64,000 bases of DNA from an uncultured Collinsella sp. (GTDB lineage: Bacteria; Actinomycetota; Coriobacteriia; Coriobacteriales; Coriobacteriaceae): contig CAUBPS010000011.1 of the NCBI GenBank assembly GCA_958437935.1, forward strand, positions 1-64,000, read 5' to 3'. Position 1 is the stretch's first letter. Each line of letters opens with the position of its first letter. The translations under genes and the position numbers were made by a program. This document shows, in pieces, positions 8,375 through 16,564 of this stretch. Below the pieces are notes generated by a model, which saw nothing but the letters and a program-made list of their open reading frames with translations, ran no database searches and had not been told where the DNA came from.

Positions 8375-8854
8375 ATGGAGTTGAAGATTTCGATCGTGAC
8401 GTGTTCGGATACGCGCGATCTTGCCCAGGATGAGGCCGGAGCCGCGCTCGAGGAACTCATTGCGGCTCAGGGCTGGACGGTAGCCTCGCACGTGGTTGTG
8501 CGCGACGACGTCGACGAGATCGGTGCCGCTATCGTGGACGCTGCCGACGAGCGCCATGCCCATGTTGTGCTTACCTGCGGCGGCACGGGACTTTCGATGC
8601 GCGACGTGACGCCCGAGGCGACGCGCGCCGTCTGCGACCGCGATGTGCCGGGCATTGCCGAGGCGATTCGCGCGTACTCGATGACCAAGACGCGCCGCGC
8701 GATGCTGTCGCGCGCCGTGTGCATGCAACGCAGGTATACACTTGTCGTAAACTTTCCCGGATCCACCAAGGCAGCCCGCGAAAGCTGGGAGGCAATCGCC
8801 GATCAGCTGGAGCACGCGGCCCAGATGACGGCGGGCGGCGGACATACCAAATAA
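8375..8854 (+). CDS. MogA/MoaB-family molybdopterin adenylyltransferase
   Basis: The 159-residue protein is a single MoCF domain. VVLTCGGTGLSMRDVTPEAT (residues about 66-86) is the conserved substrate-binding loop, and VVNFPGSTKAARESW is the matching C-terminal motif. Family members adenylylate molybdopterin before MoeA inserts the metal. MogA and MoaB cannot be told apart safely on sequence alone. The start follows TTAGGAGGAG. A terminator lies about 15 bases after the stop, so moeA and this gene form a two-gene unit upstream of modABC. The same enzyme type is a known companion of selenium-dependent molybdenum hydroxylases. Confidence 0.88.
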   Translation: MELKISIVTCSDTRDLAQDEAGAALEELIAAQGWTVASHVVVRDDVDEIGAAIVDAADERHAHVVLTCGGTGLSMRDVTPEATRAVCDRDVPGIAEAIRAYSMTKTRRAMLSRAVCMQRRYTLVVNFPGSTKAARESWEAIADQLEHAAQMTAGGGHTK

Positions 8855-8867
8855 GCGGTTTACCTGC

Positions 8868-8901
8868 GGCGGAGTGACCCGAACGGTTGCTCCGCCTTTT
8901 T
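8868..8901 (+). terminator. Rho-independent terminator after the mogA-like gene
   Basis: GGCGGAGTGACC and GGTTGCTCCGCC pair with two interior mismatches around a 5-base loop and are followed by TTTTT. Confidence 0.8.
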
Positions 8902-8947
8902 GCTTGATGCCGAGGTGAAGTCGATGCGTGTCGTAATCTGAAAATAT

Positions 8948-8999
8948 ATTCTCATGCGAGAATAATTTCTCACTGCCATTATTCGCGCTGAAGTATAAT
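8948..8999 (+). promoter_or_regulatory. modA promoter region with overlapping dyads
   Basis: TATAAT at 8994-8999 is a good -10 element about 60 bases before modA. Just upstream are two interlocking dyads, ATTCTC-ATGC-GAGAAT (8948-8963) and GAGAA-TAAT-TTCTC (8958-8971). Their position over or just before the -35 region suits a repressor or activator site. I do not recognise the regulator, and the sequence does not match the ModE box I know. Confidence 0.5.
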
Positions 9000-9059
9000 C
9001 TGATTACAGAATAAAGCCCGCGGCGGGGTGCCTGGGCACAAGGTCCGAAAGGGTTCAAT

Positions 9060-9935
9060 ATGTTCGATATGGTTTCTCGCCGCGGTTTCGTTTCGCTTTC
9101 TGCCGCTGCTGCCGCCGGCCTTGGCCTTGCTGGCTGCTCGGGTAACAAGGAGTCCGAGTCTGCTGGTTCCGACGCCGGTTCTATCAAGTCCTCCTCTAAG
9201 AAGAAGGCCGTCGAGCTGCAGATTTTCGCCGCCAACTCGCTCGAGAAGGCCCTTCCCGAGGTCCAGGAACTCTACACCGACCAGACCGGCACCACCTTTG
9301 CCGACACGCAGTTCAAGGCCTCTGGCGACCTGGTCGAGCAGATGAAGGCCGGCGCTGCCGTCGACGTGCTCATCACCGCTTCCAAGGGCACCATGGACGA
9401 TGCCGAGACTGCCGAACTCGTCGACACCGACACTCGTGAGGATATGTTCGTCAACGACCTCGTGATCATTCGCGCCGAGGGCTCCGACACCAAGGTCGAG
9501 GCCATCGCCGATGTCGCGAACCTGGACGGCAAGATCGCCATCGGCGACGCCAAGACCGTTCCGGCCGGCAAGTACGCCAACCAGGCGCTGGCCTCCGTCG
9601 GCCTCTACACCGGCATCGAGGGCGACGACGGCGAGTACGCGCCCGAGATTGCCGACAAGGTCGCGTTGGCCGATAAGGTCGGCACCGCTGCCGCCTACGT
9701 GTCTACGGGCGACTGCGTGGCAGGTTTTGTCTACAGCTCCGACATCTACCGCTACGACGGCATCGAGGAGGCCTTCGTGTGCCCCGAGGATTCGCACAAG
9801 CCCATTGTGTACCCGGGTGCCGTGGCCGAGAGCTCCGAGCATGCCGACGAGGCCAAGGCGTTCATCGACTTCTGCCTGTCTAACAAGAAGGCGCAGAAGA
9901 TTTGGGCTAAGTACGGCTTTGAGCTTTCCGAGTAG
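9060..9935 (+). CDS. modA: Molybdate ABC transporter substrate-binding lipoprotein
   Basis: The 291-residue protein binds molybdate (or tungstate) outside the membrane and hands it to ModB. It starts with a twin-arginine-like SRRGFVSLSAAAAAG followed by the lipobox LAGC, so it is probably a lipid-anchored protein. Family evidence is LQIFAANSLEKALPEV at the mature N terminus, KASGDLVEQMKAGAAVDVLITAS, and VPAGKYANQAL in the second lobe. Length is slightly above the usual 230-260 because of a Ser/Lys-rich linker (about residues 25-50). The ATG follows AAAGGG. modB and modC follow directly. Confidence 0.92.
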   Translation: MFDMVSRRGFVSLSAAAAAGLGLAGCSGNKESESAGSDAGSIKSSSKKKAVELQIFAANSLEKALPEVQELYTDQTGTTFADTQFKASGDLVEQMKAGAAVDVLITASKGTMDDAETAELVDTDTREDMFVNDLVIIRAEGSDTKVEAIADVANLDGKIAIGDAKTVPAGKYANQALASVGLYTGIEGDDGEYAPEIADKVALADKVGTAAAYVSTGDCVAGFVYSSDIYRYDGIEEAFVCPEDSHKPIVYPGAVAESSEHADEAKAFIDFCLSNKKAQKIWAKYGFELSE

Positions 9936-10003
9936 TGCGGCTTGGCGCGATAATTCCATCGTTTTGTGTTTCACTCCGTCCTTGTATTCGCTTGGAGCTT
10001 TTC

Positions 10004-11446
10004 GTGCTTAATAGATTCCGCATGCTTGTCGCCTGTGCTTTGACCTTCGCGCTTTGCTGGGTGCCGGGATTTGCGTTTGCTGGGGACGCTGAGGACGGGG
10101 CCCAGGTTGCTGCGACCGCTCATGGGCTTTCCTATGGGATCGAGGGTTTTGAGCGATTGGCCAAGGGGACCGCTCGTGCCATGGAGGGCCAGCCTGAGGG
10201 TTACCGGTTTCCCGTTGACGAGGACGTGGACCTTATAGTGGCGCCTGCTGCCGATCACGTTGTGGTGTGGATATCGCCCAAGGCGGTCGAGAAGTATGGA
10301 TTGGATCCGCAGGATAACGAGTGCGTATCGGGTCTCAAGGCCCTCGTCTGTAAGCTCGACAGCGCAAACTGCATGGGGGGTGCGCAGCTAGGGGACGTGG
10401 ATCTTCCTTGGTATGTCACGGCGGAAACAACGTTTGATGCCGGCGGGTATACCTATGGCTTTGACGAGCGCGGTGCGGATGGAGACCGCTATGTGGTGAT
10501 TGCATCAGCCTCGGGTGATGCCAAGGGCGGCGCGCGTTGGCTTGATAGTGCTCAAATCGTAGAAGCATCGTCTGTCGTGATGCAGGATGAGCAGGAGCCC
10601 TTGACCTCTCTGGTCTCCTTTTTGGGCAGTATTGACTACCGACCGTTTTGGGTGTCCATCAAGACGAGCGGTCTCGCCTTGGTGATCGCGTTCGCGCTGG
10701 GCCTGTTTGCCGCATGGAAGACCATGGGCACCACGAGCCGCGTGAAGGGCCTACTCGATTCGGTCTTTACCATCCCTATGGTGCTGCCGCCCACGGTCTG
10801 CGGCTTTTTGCTCCTCATGCTGTTCGGTCGCTCTACCGGGGTGGGCCAGTGGCTGATCGCGCACGGCATCTCGATTGTCTTTACGTGGCCCGCGGCGGTG
10901 ATCTCTGCCGTGGTGGTGTCGTTCCCGCTCGTCTATCGTACGGCACTCGGCGCCTTTGAGAGCCTCGACACGCAGATGCTCGATGCAGCGCGCACGCTGG
11001 GCTGGTCCGAGCGACGCATCTTTACCAAGCTCATGATGCCCCTCGGCTGGCCCTCTATTGCCGCCGGCACGGTGCTCGCCTTTGCCCGCGCCATGGGCGA
11101 GTTTGGTTGCACGCTGTTCTTCGCGGGCAACTATGCCGGCATTACGCAGACCATTCCCATCGCCATCTACTTTGAGTGGATGGGCGGCAATACGTCAGTA
11201 GCGCTCTTTTGGGTCGTCGTCGTGATCGTTTTTAGCTTCTTGGTCATCCTATTCATCAACATGTACACGGCGCATTCGCAAAAGTACCGCGAGCGGGGTC
11301 TCTCCCGCGCGGAGCGCAAACAGGCCAAGGAGCTTGTCGGTCAGGGCGATTCGCTCGACCCCGTCGGTGGCGATGCCCTGCGTATCGATCGCGAAGCGTT
11401 GGCCGAGCTTATGCGTGACGACGCGGTCGCGAAGGGAGGTCGATAG
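10004..11446 (+). CDS. modB: Molybdate ABC transporter permease with large extra N-terminal domain
   Basis: The C-terminal part (about residues 205-440) is a ModB permease with five or so membrane helices. The EAA-like loop ALGAFESLDTQMLDAARTLGW and the segment GEFGCTLFFAGN are characteristic. Before it lie a signal-peptide-like segment (MLVACALTFALCWVPGFAFA) and about 180 extra residues without recognised motifs, predicted to be extracytoplasmic. ModB is normally about 225 residues, so this protein (480) is twice the usual size. I chose GTG 10004, preceded by GGAG at the right distance and giving a clean signal peptide. A GTG at 9935 overlapping the modA stop would add 23 residues. ModC follows after three bases. 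Confidence 0.85.
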   Translation: MLNRFRMLVACALTFALCWVPGFAFAGDAEDGAQVAATAHGLSYGIEGFERLAKGTARAMEGQPEGYRFPVDEDVDLIVAPAADHVVVWISPKAVEKYGLDPQDNECVSGLKALVCKLDSANCMGGAQLGDVDLPWYVTAETTFDAGGYTYGFDERGADGDRYVVIASASGDAKGGARWLDSAQIVEASSVVMQDEQEPLTSLVSFLGSIDYRPFWVSIKTSGLALVIAFALGLFAAWKTMGTTSRVKGLLDSVFTIPMVLPPTVCGFLLLMLFGRSTGVGQWLIAHGISIVFTWPAAVISAVVVSFPLVYRTALGAFESLDTQMLDAARTLGWSERRIFTKLMMPLGWPSIAAGTVLAFARAMGEFGCTLFFAGNYAGITQTIPIAIYFEWMGGNTSVALFWVVVVIVFSFLVILFINMYTAHSQKYRERGLSRAERKQAKELVGQGDSLDPVGGDALRIDREALAELMRDDAVAKGGR

Positions 11447-11449
11447 GCC

Positions 11450-12520
11450 ATGTCGCTCGTTCTGGATATCAAAAAGCGTTATCCCGGCTTTACCCTCGAC
11501 ATTCAGCTGGAAGCCGGCGAGGAGCGGGTGGCGCTGCTTGGCGCCTCCGGATGCGGCAAGAGCTGTACCTTGCGCTGCATCGCCGGCGTGGAGACGCCCG
11601 ATGAGGGCAAGATCGTCGTCAATGGCGTGACCTTCTTCGACTCTGCCGCGGGCATCAACTTGTCGCCCCAGGAACGCAAGTGCGCCCTGCTGTTCCAAAA
11701 CTATCAGCTGTTTCCCAATATGACGGTGGCCGATAACGTTTGTGCCGGCGTTGAGGATGCCGGCGACGCCGCTGCGCGCAAAACGCTTGCCGAACGCTAC
11801 CTGGGTATCTTTGGCCTGGCCGACTTTGCCGACCGCTATCCCGCGCGACTTTCGGGCGGCCAGCAGCAGCGTGTGGCGCTTGCCCGCATGGTGGCGGCGC
11901 ACCCGGGCATCTTCATGTTCGACGAGCCCATGAGCGCACTCGATGCGTATCTCAAGAGCGCGCTTGAGCAAAACATGCTCGACCTGTTCGATGTCTGCAA
12001 CCGCACCGTGCTGTACGTGAGCCACGATATCGATGAGGCATGTCGCCTGTGCGAGCGCATCTGTGTGATGCACAACGGGCATGTGGAGGAGATCGGTTCC
12101 GTCGAGGACGTGGTCCGCCGGCCGCAGACCTTAGCCGCGCTGCGCCTGACGGGCTGCAAAAACACGAGCCGTGCGCGCAAGATCGGGCCTCAGGAAGTTG
12201 AAGCCCTGGACTGGGGCATGACCTTCAATGTGGGCCGCGAGGTGCCCGATAACGTGGCGTACCTGGGCATCCGCGCGAGCTACTTCCATGTGGACAACCG
12301 TGCCGAGCGTGGTCGCAACAGCTACGACCTGCACGTGGCCCGCGTGAGCGATTCGCGTTTTGAGCGCTTGGTGCTGCTGGATGTGCCACGTGCCGATGCA
12401 CCGACGCGCCTGCAGTGGAAGGTCAACAAGGTGAGTGTGCCTGTCGAGGAGTTGCCGCAGGCGGGGGAGACCCTGCGCATGCATTTTGATGCGAGCAGGA
12501 TTCATCTGGTTTGCCGATAG
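11450..12520 (+). CDS. modC: Molybdate ABC transporter ATP-binding protein
   Basis: This 356-residue ATPase drives the ModAB importer. It has a Walker A GASGCGKS (residues about 32-39), a Q-loop in LLFQNYQLFPNMTV, the signature LSGGQQQRVALARM, Walker B IFMFDEPMSALD and the H-loop VSHDIDEA. The C-terminal 130 residues resemble the small-molecule-binding (MOBE/TOBE-like) region of ModC, which senses cytoplasmic molybdate in related proteins. The ATG follows AGGGAGG inside the modB end. It is the last gene of the modABC unit; no classical terminator is obvious before the dyads at 12618. Confidence 0.92.
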   Translation: MSLVLDIKKRYPGFTLDIQLEAGEERVALLGASGCGKSCTLRCIAGVETPDEGKIVVNGVTFFDSAAGINLSPQERKCALLFQNYQLFPNMTVADNVCAGVEDAGDAAARKTLAERYLGIFGLADFADRYPARLSGGQQQRVALARMVAAHPGIFMFDEPMSALDAYLKSALEQNMLDLFDVCNRTVLYVSHDIDEACRLCERICVMHNGHVEEIGSVEDVVRRPQTLAALRLTGCKNTSRARKIGPQEVEALDWGMTFNVGREVPDNVAYLGIRASYFHVDNRAERGRNSYDLHVARVSDSRFERLVLLDVPRADAPTRLQWKVNKVSVPVEELPQAGETLRMHFDASRIHLVCR

Positions 12521-12617
12521 CGCGGTGTGCGGTACGGTCGGGGGATTGGTTCCTTGGCCGTCCGGGTCCTTAACGGGCTGCCATTCGCCGAATCGGGGAT
12601 GACAAAACCTTATTAAT

Positions 12618-12651
12618 CTGATAATTATTTATCAGTCAGCGAGATACTCGC
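12618..12651. promoter_or_regulatory. Two adjacent dyads, possible operator
   Basis: CTGATAA-TTAT-TTATCAG (12618-12635) is a perfect 18-bp dyad in a locally AT-rich patch. Four bases later comes GCGAG-ATA-CTCGC. They lie between modC and the leader of the double-cubane reductase genes. The spacing differs from the FNR/CRP core, and I cannot name a regulator. Confidence 0.4.
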
Positions 12652-12742
12652 ATCCCGATGCTGTCGTACGCGTGTCGGCGGTATTCGTCTGGACGACGAC
12701 CGTTGATATAGTTACCTTCGACGAGAAAAGGAGGGCGCGCCG

Positions 12743-12811
12743 ATGCCGCAGAAGACATATTCGCGTCGCGTTGCCGCGCGCGCCCTCTATATGGCTCGGA
12801 GCCGCATATGA
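12743..12811 (+). CDS. Possible 22-residue leader ORF
   Basis: An ATG preceded by AAAAGGAGGG, the strongest Shine-Dalgarno in this gap, opens a 22-codon frame with basic residues (MPQKTYSRRVAARALYMARS). TATAGT near 12707 could be the -10 element. The frame ends inside the structured leader of the next gene, so it may be a leader peptide that couples translation to that structure. I know no homologue, and the frame may be chance. Confidence 0.25.
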   Translation: MPQKTYSRRVAARALYMARSRI

Positions 12812-12967
12812 GCAGGTATGTTCACGGCTCCGGGAGAGACGACGCACAAGTAAATAACCGTCCGCAAGGCAGGTTCCCCAAAATTCCGGGTTTACGCGCG
12901 GCTGGGTTTTCGCCACCCGCCGTGCAGCAATACCGTAGCTATTCACTTTTGGTTCGAGAGGGGAACC
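12797..12967 (+). promoter_or_regulatory. Structured leader that can hide the ribosome site of the next gene
   Basis: CGGAGCCG (12797-12804) and CGGCTCCG (12823-12830) form a stem. Farther on, GGTTCCCC (12872-12879) pairs perfectly with GGGGAACC (12960-12967), which overlaps the GAGAGGGGAA ribosome site of the gene at 12971. Between these arms the strand folds into a GGC.GGGT/ACCC.GCC hairpin around 12895-12930. This looks like a translational switch. I could not match it to a known riboswitch class. The whole gap from 12521 to 12970 holds otherwise only the dyads and the possible leader ORF. Confidence 0.45.
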
Positions 12968-12970
12968 GCC

Positions 12971-14254
12971 ATGGCTGAAGAATTCGATTTCCATCCGATG
13001 TGGGAGAGCCTCGGCATGAATCTTGCCGACCACGACATGCTGCTGGGTGCCGTGGGCCAGATGTACGGGGATATGTTCCTGACGCAGAACAATCGCCCCA
13101 AGTCCACGTCCTACCTGGATTTTGTTGCCACCAACATTCATAGCGGCCGCATTAAGGAGATGCTCGACAAGAAGGAGGCCGGCGAGGCCACCAAGATCGT
13201 CGGCTCGTTCTGCGTCTATGTGCCCGAGGAAATCGTGCTTGCGTGCGATGGTATTCCCGTGGGCCTGTGCTCTGGTGCCGACTGGGCAACGGACAAGGTT
13301 GAGGAGCATCTGCCGCGCAACACCTGTCCGCTCATCAAGAGCTTTGCTGGCTTTAAGTTGGGTGAGGTCTGCCCCTACATCGAGTCGAGCGACCTGGTAG
13401 TCGGCGAGAACACCTGCGACGGCAAGAAGAAGGCCTACGAGTTCTTTGCCACGCAAAAGAACATGTACGTCATGGATATTCCCAACGTGCACGATGAGTC
13501 GACGCTCGTGACCTGGAAGGCCGAGGTCAAGAAGCTCGCCGCCAAGATCGAGGATGAGTGCGGCGTCAAGATTACGCCTGAGCGCCTGAAGGCCGCCATC
13601 CACGCCGTCAACGAGAAGCGCCGTGCCCTACAGCGTCTGGCTGCGACCCGTGCCGCCGACCCGGCGCCCATCAGCGGCCTCGACAGCCTGCTGACCGTGC
13701 AGGCCGCCTTTATGGACGACACGCCGCGCCTGACCGGCGCCATCAACGACATGGCTGCCGAGTGCGAGGAGCGCGCCGCCAATGGTGAGGGCGTGGCGCC
13801 CAAGGGCACCAAGCGCATCCTGTACACCGGCACGCCCATGGCCGTGCCCAACTGGAAGCTGTTCAACCTGATTGAGAAGGCTGGCGGCGTCGTGGTGGGC
13901 GAGGAGTCCTGCACGGGCTCGCGCTATTACAAGGATCTGGTCGACGAGTCCGGCGAGACGGTCGACGAGATGCTCGATGCTATCGCCGAGCGCTACTTTA
14001 AGATTAACTGCGCCGTCTTTACCCCCAACGACCAGCGTATGAAGGACATTGTCCAGATGGCGCACGACTTGCATGCCGACGGCATCGTCGACGTGGCGCT
14101 GCAGTTCTGCACGCTCTACGAGATGGAGTCCTTCGCCGTGGAGAAGGCCGCCGAGGAGGCCGGTATTCCCTTTATGCACATCACGACCGACTACGCCGGC
14201 GAGGACGCAGGCCAGCTGCAAACCCGCATTGAGGCCTTCTTGGAGACGATCTAG
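12971..14254 (+). CDS. Double-cubane-cluster reductase subunit (2-hydroxyacyl-CoA dehydratase family), copy 1
   Basis: The 427-residue protein belongs to the 2-hydroxyacyl-CoA dehydratase / benzoyl-CoA reductase superfamily. Cysteines that could hold clusters sit in VGSFCVYVPEE, NTCPLIKSF, GENTCDGKKKAYE, EESCTGSRYY and LQFCTLYEME. The conserved ENTCDGKKK and C-terminal motif match the YjiM/double-cubane-cluster group, which uses an ATP-driven activator to supply low-potential electrons. The physiological substrate of that group is unknown. A second copy and the activator follow. The start ATG 12971 is preceded by GAGAGGGGAA. The protein is cytoplasmic and presumably oxygen-sensitive. Confidence 0.8.
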   Translation: MAEEFDFHPMWESLGMNLADHDMLLGAVGQMYGDMFLTQNNRPKSTSYLDFVATNIHSGRIKEMLDKKEAGEATKIVGSFCVYVPEEIVLACDGIPVGLCSGADWATDKVEEHLPRNTCPLIKSFAGFKLGEVCPYIESSDLVVGENTCDGKKKAYEFFATQKNMYVMDIPNVHDESTLVTWKAEVKKLAAKIEDECGVKITPERLKAAIHAVNEKRRALQRLAATRAADPAPISGLDSLLTVQAAFMDDTPRLTGAINDMAAECEERAANGEGVAPKGTKRILYTGTPMAVPNWKLFNLIEKAGGVVVGEESCTGSRYYKDLVDESGETVDEMLDAIAERYFKINCAVFTPNDQRMKDIVQMAHDLHADGIVDVALQFCTLYEMESFAVEKAAEEAGIPFMHITTDYAGEDAGQLQTRIEAFLETI

Positions 14255-14260
14255 GCCGCG

Positions 14261-14362
14261 CGGCTTCCCCAGGCACCCGATCTTGCCGTTCAAACCGTCG
14301 CTTGCGTACTCAAGTACGCGGCGCTTCTCTTTCACGGCAACCTCGGGCACCTGGGAAAGCCG
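14261..14362. repeat. Intergenic long hairpin, core AGGCACCCGA / TCGGGCACCT, copy 1
   Basis: The arms CGGCTTCCCCAGGCACCCGA and TCGGGCACCTGGGAAAGCCG pair with few mismatches. The inside contains GCGTACTCAAGTACGC, a small palindrome. A homologous structure with different outer arms lies at 15564-15675. Confidence 0.8.
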
Positions 14363-14407
14363 TCTTCGTAGTCGAATTTCTTGTCTTTTTTTCTTTTAGG
14401 GAGCTAC

Positions 14408-15571
14408 ATGTCCGATGTAATTGAACAGCCGTTGCCGCGCACGTTTGAGGAGTTCAACGAGCAGCGCAAGGCGGCGTTTATTCGCGTTAAGGACTACAAG
14501 CAGGCCGGCAATCGCCTGGTCGGTTTTTTGTGCAGCTATACGCCACTCGAGATTATCGATGCCGCGGGGGCTGCAAGCGTCGCCCTGTGCGGCACGTCCG
14601 ACGAGGTGATTCCCGAGGCTGAGAAGGTGCTGCCGGCAAACCTGTGCCCGCTCATCAAGTCGACCTACGGCTTTGCCTACTCGCAAAAGTGCCCGTTTAC
14701 GTACTTTAGCGACATGATCATCGGCGAGACCACCTGCGACGGCAAGAAGAAGATGTACGAGCTGCTCAATGAGCTCAAGCGCACGTACATTCTGCATCTG
14801 CCGCAGAGCCGCGACCGTGCCTACGAGCGCGAGGGCTGGTACGAGGAGTGTCGCCTGCTCAAGGAGGAGCTCGAGAACTTCTACGGCATCACGATTACCG
14901 ATGACGACCTGCGCGCTGCTGTGCGTCGCCGCAACCGCCTGCGTGCCGCCCAGCTCGAGATGTTCGCCCTGCAGGCCAATCAGCCGGCGGCCATGAGCGG
15001 CGTCGACCTGATGAGCACCATGTTCGCCGGTACGTTCAGCTTTGATATCGAAGCCTATACGCAGCAGCTGGAGCAAAAGGTTGCCAAGTTGCGCGAGGCC
15101 TACGACGCGGGTGAGCGCCCGGTCGCGGCAGACGCCAAGCGCATTCTGATCACCGGCTGCCCGGTGGGCGGCGTGATCAACAAGATCGGCCGTACTATCG
15201 AGTCCAACGGCGGTGTGGTCGTGTGCATGGACGACTGCTCGGGCGAGCGCACGGCGGCCATGATGATCGACCCCGATGCGCCCGATATTCTGCGCGCCAT
15301 CGCCGATCGCTATCTGGACATCAACTGCTCGGTCATGACGCCCAACGACGGCCGCATGGACAACACCCTGGCCATGTGCGAGAAGTGCCACGTCGATGGC
15401 GTGGTCGAGAGCGTGCTGCAGGCGTGCCACACCTTCAACGTCGAGAGCGCTCGTATGCAGGAGGCCGTCGAGGGTGCGGGCATTCCGTACATGAAGATCG
15501 AGACCGACTACAGCAACGGCGACATGGGTCAGATTGAGACGCGCATCGCCGCCTTTATCGAAACCCTCTGA
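14408..15571 (+). CDS. Double-cubane-cluster reductase subunit (2-hydroxyacyl-CoA dehydratase family), copy 2
   Basis: This 387-residue paralogue of the preceding gene shares VGFLCSYTPLEI, NLCPLIKSTYGFAYSQKCPF, GETTCDGKKKMYE and the C-terminal QACHTFNVES segment. It also has VCMDDCSGERT where copy 1 has EESCTGSR. Two subunits of this family usually form a heterodimer, although the characterised double-cubane proteins are homodimers, so either a heterodimer or two separate enzymes is possible. The start was set at ATG 14408, behind TTAGGGAG; an upstream in-frame start lies within the hairpin region. It is flanked on both sides by related long hairpins. The activator gene follows. Confidence 0.8.
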   Translation: MSDVIEQPLPRTFEEFNEQRKAAFIRVKDYKQAGNRLVGFLCSYTPLEIIDAAGAASVALCGTSDEVIPEAEKVLPANLCPLIKSTYGFAYSQKCPFTYFSDMIIGETTCDGKKKMYELLNELKRTYILHLPQSRDRAYEREGWYEECRLLKEELENFYGITITDDDLRAAVRRRNRLRAAQLEMFALQANQPAAMSGVDLMSTMFAGTFSFDIEAYTQQLEQKVAKLREAYDAGERPVAADAKRILITGCPVGGVINKIGRTIESNGGVVVCMDDCSGERTAAMMIDPDAPDILRAIADRYLDINCSVMTPNDGRMDNTLAMCEKCHVDGVVESVLQACHTFNVESARMQEAVEGAGIPYMKIETDYSNGDMGQIETRIAAFIETL

Positions 15572-15675
15572 CGTCTGAGGCACCCGACCTTCCGGCTCCA
15601 ACCCTCCTCGCGTACCTTGAGTACGCTTCGTCGGGCTTGTCGCTCGGAATCTCGGGCACCTCAGACGCCAGAGGG
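15564..15675. repeat. Intergenic long hairpin, core AGGCACCCGA / TCGGGCACCT, copy 2
   Basis: The arms begin CCCTCTGACGTCTGAGG and end CCTCAGACGCCAGAGGG, with the shared core CACCCGA/TCGGGCAC inside and GCGTACCTTGAGTACGC in the middle. The left arm contains the stop codon of the preceding gene. Outer arms differ from copy 1 but are again self-complementary. Confidence 0.8.
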
Positions 15676-15730
15676 CCGTTGTTGCAGCAGTGTCTGATCG
15701 TTTGATTTTCTTGCTGATTAGGAGAGAGCC

Positions 15731-16495
15731 ATGATAGGGGTCGGGATCGATATCGGGTCTACGGCGGCTAAGGCCGCTGTGGTCGATGGAGAGGGTTCGG
15801 TGGCGTGGACGTGCGTGCAGCCAACCGGGTTTTCGTCGGTCGATGCGGCGGAGCGTCTGCGCTGTGAGCTCGCTACAGCCGGTTATGACGTGACGGGTGA
15901 CGACGTACGCGTGGTCGCGACTGGCTACGGCCGTGCTGCCGTGCCCTATGCGCACAAGGTCGTGACCGAGATCACCTGCCACGGCACCGGTGCTGTGCGT
16001 CTCTTTGGCGACCATGGCACCGTGATCGACGTGGGCGGCCAGGACACCAAGGTCATCCAACTTAAAGGCGGCCGCGTGGCCAAGTTTGCCATGAACGACA
16101 AGTGCGCTGCCGGTACGGGGCGCTTTTTGGAGATCATGGCCGACCGCCTGGGCATTTCTCAGCAGCAGATGGCCGACCTCGCCCGCTCCGGTGAGCCAAC
16201 CAAGATCAGCAGCATGTGTACGGTGTTTGCCGAAAGTGAGGTCATTAGCCTGATCGGTCGCGGTGAGCCGCGCGAGAACATCGCGCGCGGTGTGATCGAA
16301 AGCGTCGTGTCGCGCGTGGCGACTATGGCCGGGCAGGCGGCGGGTGCTCCGTATTACCTGACCGGCGGCCTGTGCGAGAACGCCTATGTTGTGGAGCGGC
16401 TGGGAGCGCTGCTGGGCTCGCCGGTGACCACCTCGCCCGAAGCCCGTTTTGCCGGTGCCATCGGCGCGGCCATTCGTGCCCAGGCGCTCGGCTGA
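15731..16495 (+). CDS. ATP-dependent activator of the double-cubane reductase (BadF/YjiL family)
   Basis: The 254-residue protein has the actin-like ATPase start GVGIDIGSTAAKAAVVD, the DVGGQDTKVIQL phosphate-2 motif, and two cysteines in NDKCAAGTGRFLEIM and SSMCTVFAESEV. In homodimeric activators these cysteines coordinate one [4Fe-4S] cluster between subunits. It hydrolyses ATP to push an electron onto the dehydratase-like partner. Length matches the roughly 255-270 residues of HgdC/YjiL. The start follows TTAGGAGAGAGCC. Its position directly after the two reductase subunits and before selD supports a single functional module. Confidence 0.88.
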   Translation: MIGVGIDIGSTAAKAAVVDGEGSVAWTCVQPTGFSSVDAAERLRCELATAGYDVTGDDVRVVATGYGRAAVPYAHKVVTEITCHGTGAVRLFGDHGTVIDVGGQDTKVIQLKGGRVAKFAMNDKCAAGTGRFLEIMADRLGISQQQMADLARSGEPTKISSMCTVFAESEVISLIGRGEPRENIARGVIESVVSRVATMAGQAAGAPYYLTGGLCENAYVVERLGALLGSPVTTSPEARFAGAIGAAIRAQALG

Positions 16496-16564
16496 TGAGC
16501 CGGCCGTAGATGCGCGTTCATGCGTATACTGAGAAGCGTTGTTTGTGTTTGAGAGGAGGTATCG

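Noticed and set aside
12808..12976. 56-codon frame overlapping the leader ORF and running into the reductase gene start
   Set aside because: No independent ribosome site, and it covers the structured leader; coding is not supported.
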